From: Prostheceraeus crozeri
Lineage: Eukaryota; Platyhelminthes; Polycladida; Euryleptidae
DNA: 64,000 bases
Assembly: GCA_907163375.1 (NCBI GenBank)
Contig: CAJQUW010007960.1
Coordinates: 1 to 64,000 of the forward strand
Direction: 5' to 3'
This document shows, piece after piece, positions 63,807 through 64,000 of this stretch. Below the pieces are notes generated by a model, which worked only from the letters and a program-made list of their open reading frames with translations, was not told where the DNA came from and did not search any database. How positions within the stretch are numbered: the first letter of the stretch is position 1; each line of letters opens with the position of its first letter. The translations under genes and the position numbers were made by a program.

Positions 63807-64000
63807 ATGGAAGAAACAAAAATGGATGAAACAAAAGTGGAAGAAACCGCAAGAATATATCCTTCGTTATCATATGAACGCAGTTCTACTTTAATGGACA
63901 TTGAAAAGATTAACATTGAAAAAATGAACAAAGAAAAACACAAAGATAGAGTACGTTATATGAAAGATGAGGAATCTCAATTATTATTAAGATTAGAGCA
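63807..64000 (+). CDS. Two-helix membrane protein, Polinton C, N-terminus (runs off the window)
   Basis: From ATG 63,807 the frame is open to the window end (about 64 codons). It reads VEETARIYPSLSYERSSTLM and KHKDRVRYMKDEESQLLLRL, nearly identical to the 9,998-10,675 protein apart from a short extra KINIE segment and extra N-terminal KxxET repeats. The close match indicates a recent common ancestor of Polintons A and C. Confidence 0.8.
   Translation, partial: MEETKMDETKVEETARIYPSLSYERSSTLMDIEKINIEKMNKEKHKDRVRYMKDEESQLLLRLE

Larger units (their letters stand above)
63241..64000 (+). mobile_element. Edge of Polinton C, inverted relative to A
   Basis: Matches the 10,608-10,950 region of Polinton A in reverse complement: the same GACCGTTCCAGGACACCG motifs, the same AT-rich spacers, then the membrane-protein gene. 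The AGTAGT terminus and the GC-rich stem are not seen, so the outer end is missing or rearranged. It runs off the window at the right. Confidence 0.85.

Overview
The window is animal (metazoan) nuclear DNA that is almost entirely mobile elements. Eukaryotic character is shown by a kinesin-6 motor exon bounded by consensus splice sites, by Penelope-like, Ty3/Gypsy, Crypton, piggyBac and Tc1/IS630 elements, and by splice-like signals inside one Polinton. I cannot name the species. No rRNA, tRNA or CRISPR array was seen.

Layout. (1) 1-13,849: a very AT-rich Polinton (Maverick), here Polinton A, entering from the left edge. Its genes include capsid, fibre-like coiled coil, clamp-like protein, protein-primed DNA polymerase B, packaging ATPase, minor-capsid-like protein, a two-helix membrane protein, a parvovirus-type phospholipase A2, integrase and adenovirus-type protease. 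Its terminal sequence occurs twice in direct orientation (10,608-11,104 and 13,325-13,849). (2) 13,850-20,981: a foldback array, a Tc1 relic, gene-poor DNA, and a 2.4-kb IS630/Tc1-like transposon with 550-bp terminal inverted repeats whose transposase carries a RING-H2 finger. (3) 20,982-22,087: a kinesin-6 (KIF20-like) exon, the only clear host gene. (4) 22,417-32,218: three-level nesting. A broken Gypsy element on the minus strand is split by a DNA transposon with perfect 30-bp inverted ends (22,879-29,205). The transposase-like gene of that transposon is in turn split by an apparently young Penelope-like element (24,736-28,513) with a 13-bp target duplication. (5) 32,929-37,342: two oppositely oriented Crypton (tyrosine recombinase) relics around a Tc1-like relic. 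(6) 38,174-57,362: a nearly complete 19.2-kb Polinton B with a 6-bp target duplication (ATTTTC), long inverted terminal repeats and a full set of virion and replication genes. (7) 58,076-59,310: a piggyBac relic split by a foldback element. (8) 63,241-64,000: the edge of a third Polinton (C), related to A and in the opposite orientation.

How the parts fit. Polintons A and B belong to different lineages: base composition, polymerase type and accessory genes differ, while both keep the virus-like core (capsid, protease, ATPase, integrase, polymerase). Polinton B holds the most unusual material. A plus-strand cassette at 48,491-49,624 encodes two paralogues that weakly resemble the PC4 single-stranded-DNA-binding coactivator, followed by a protein that looks like one lobe of TATA-binding protein. 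B also encodes a membrane-anchored RING protein and two small virion-type proteins sharing a QxGG motif that could be a protease site. TATA boxes lie just inside both ends of B. Together these suggest an element that brought part of its own transcription machinery.

Limits: all family calls come from reading motifs by eye. Several Polinton, Gypsy and Crypton genes are broken and are given as spans only.
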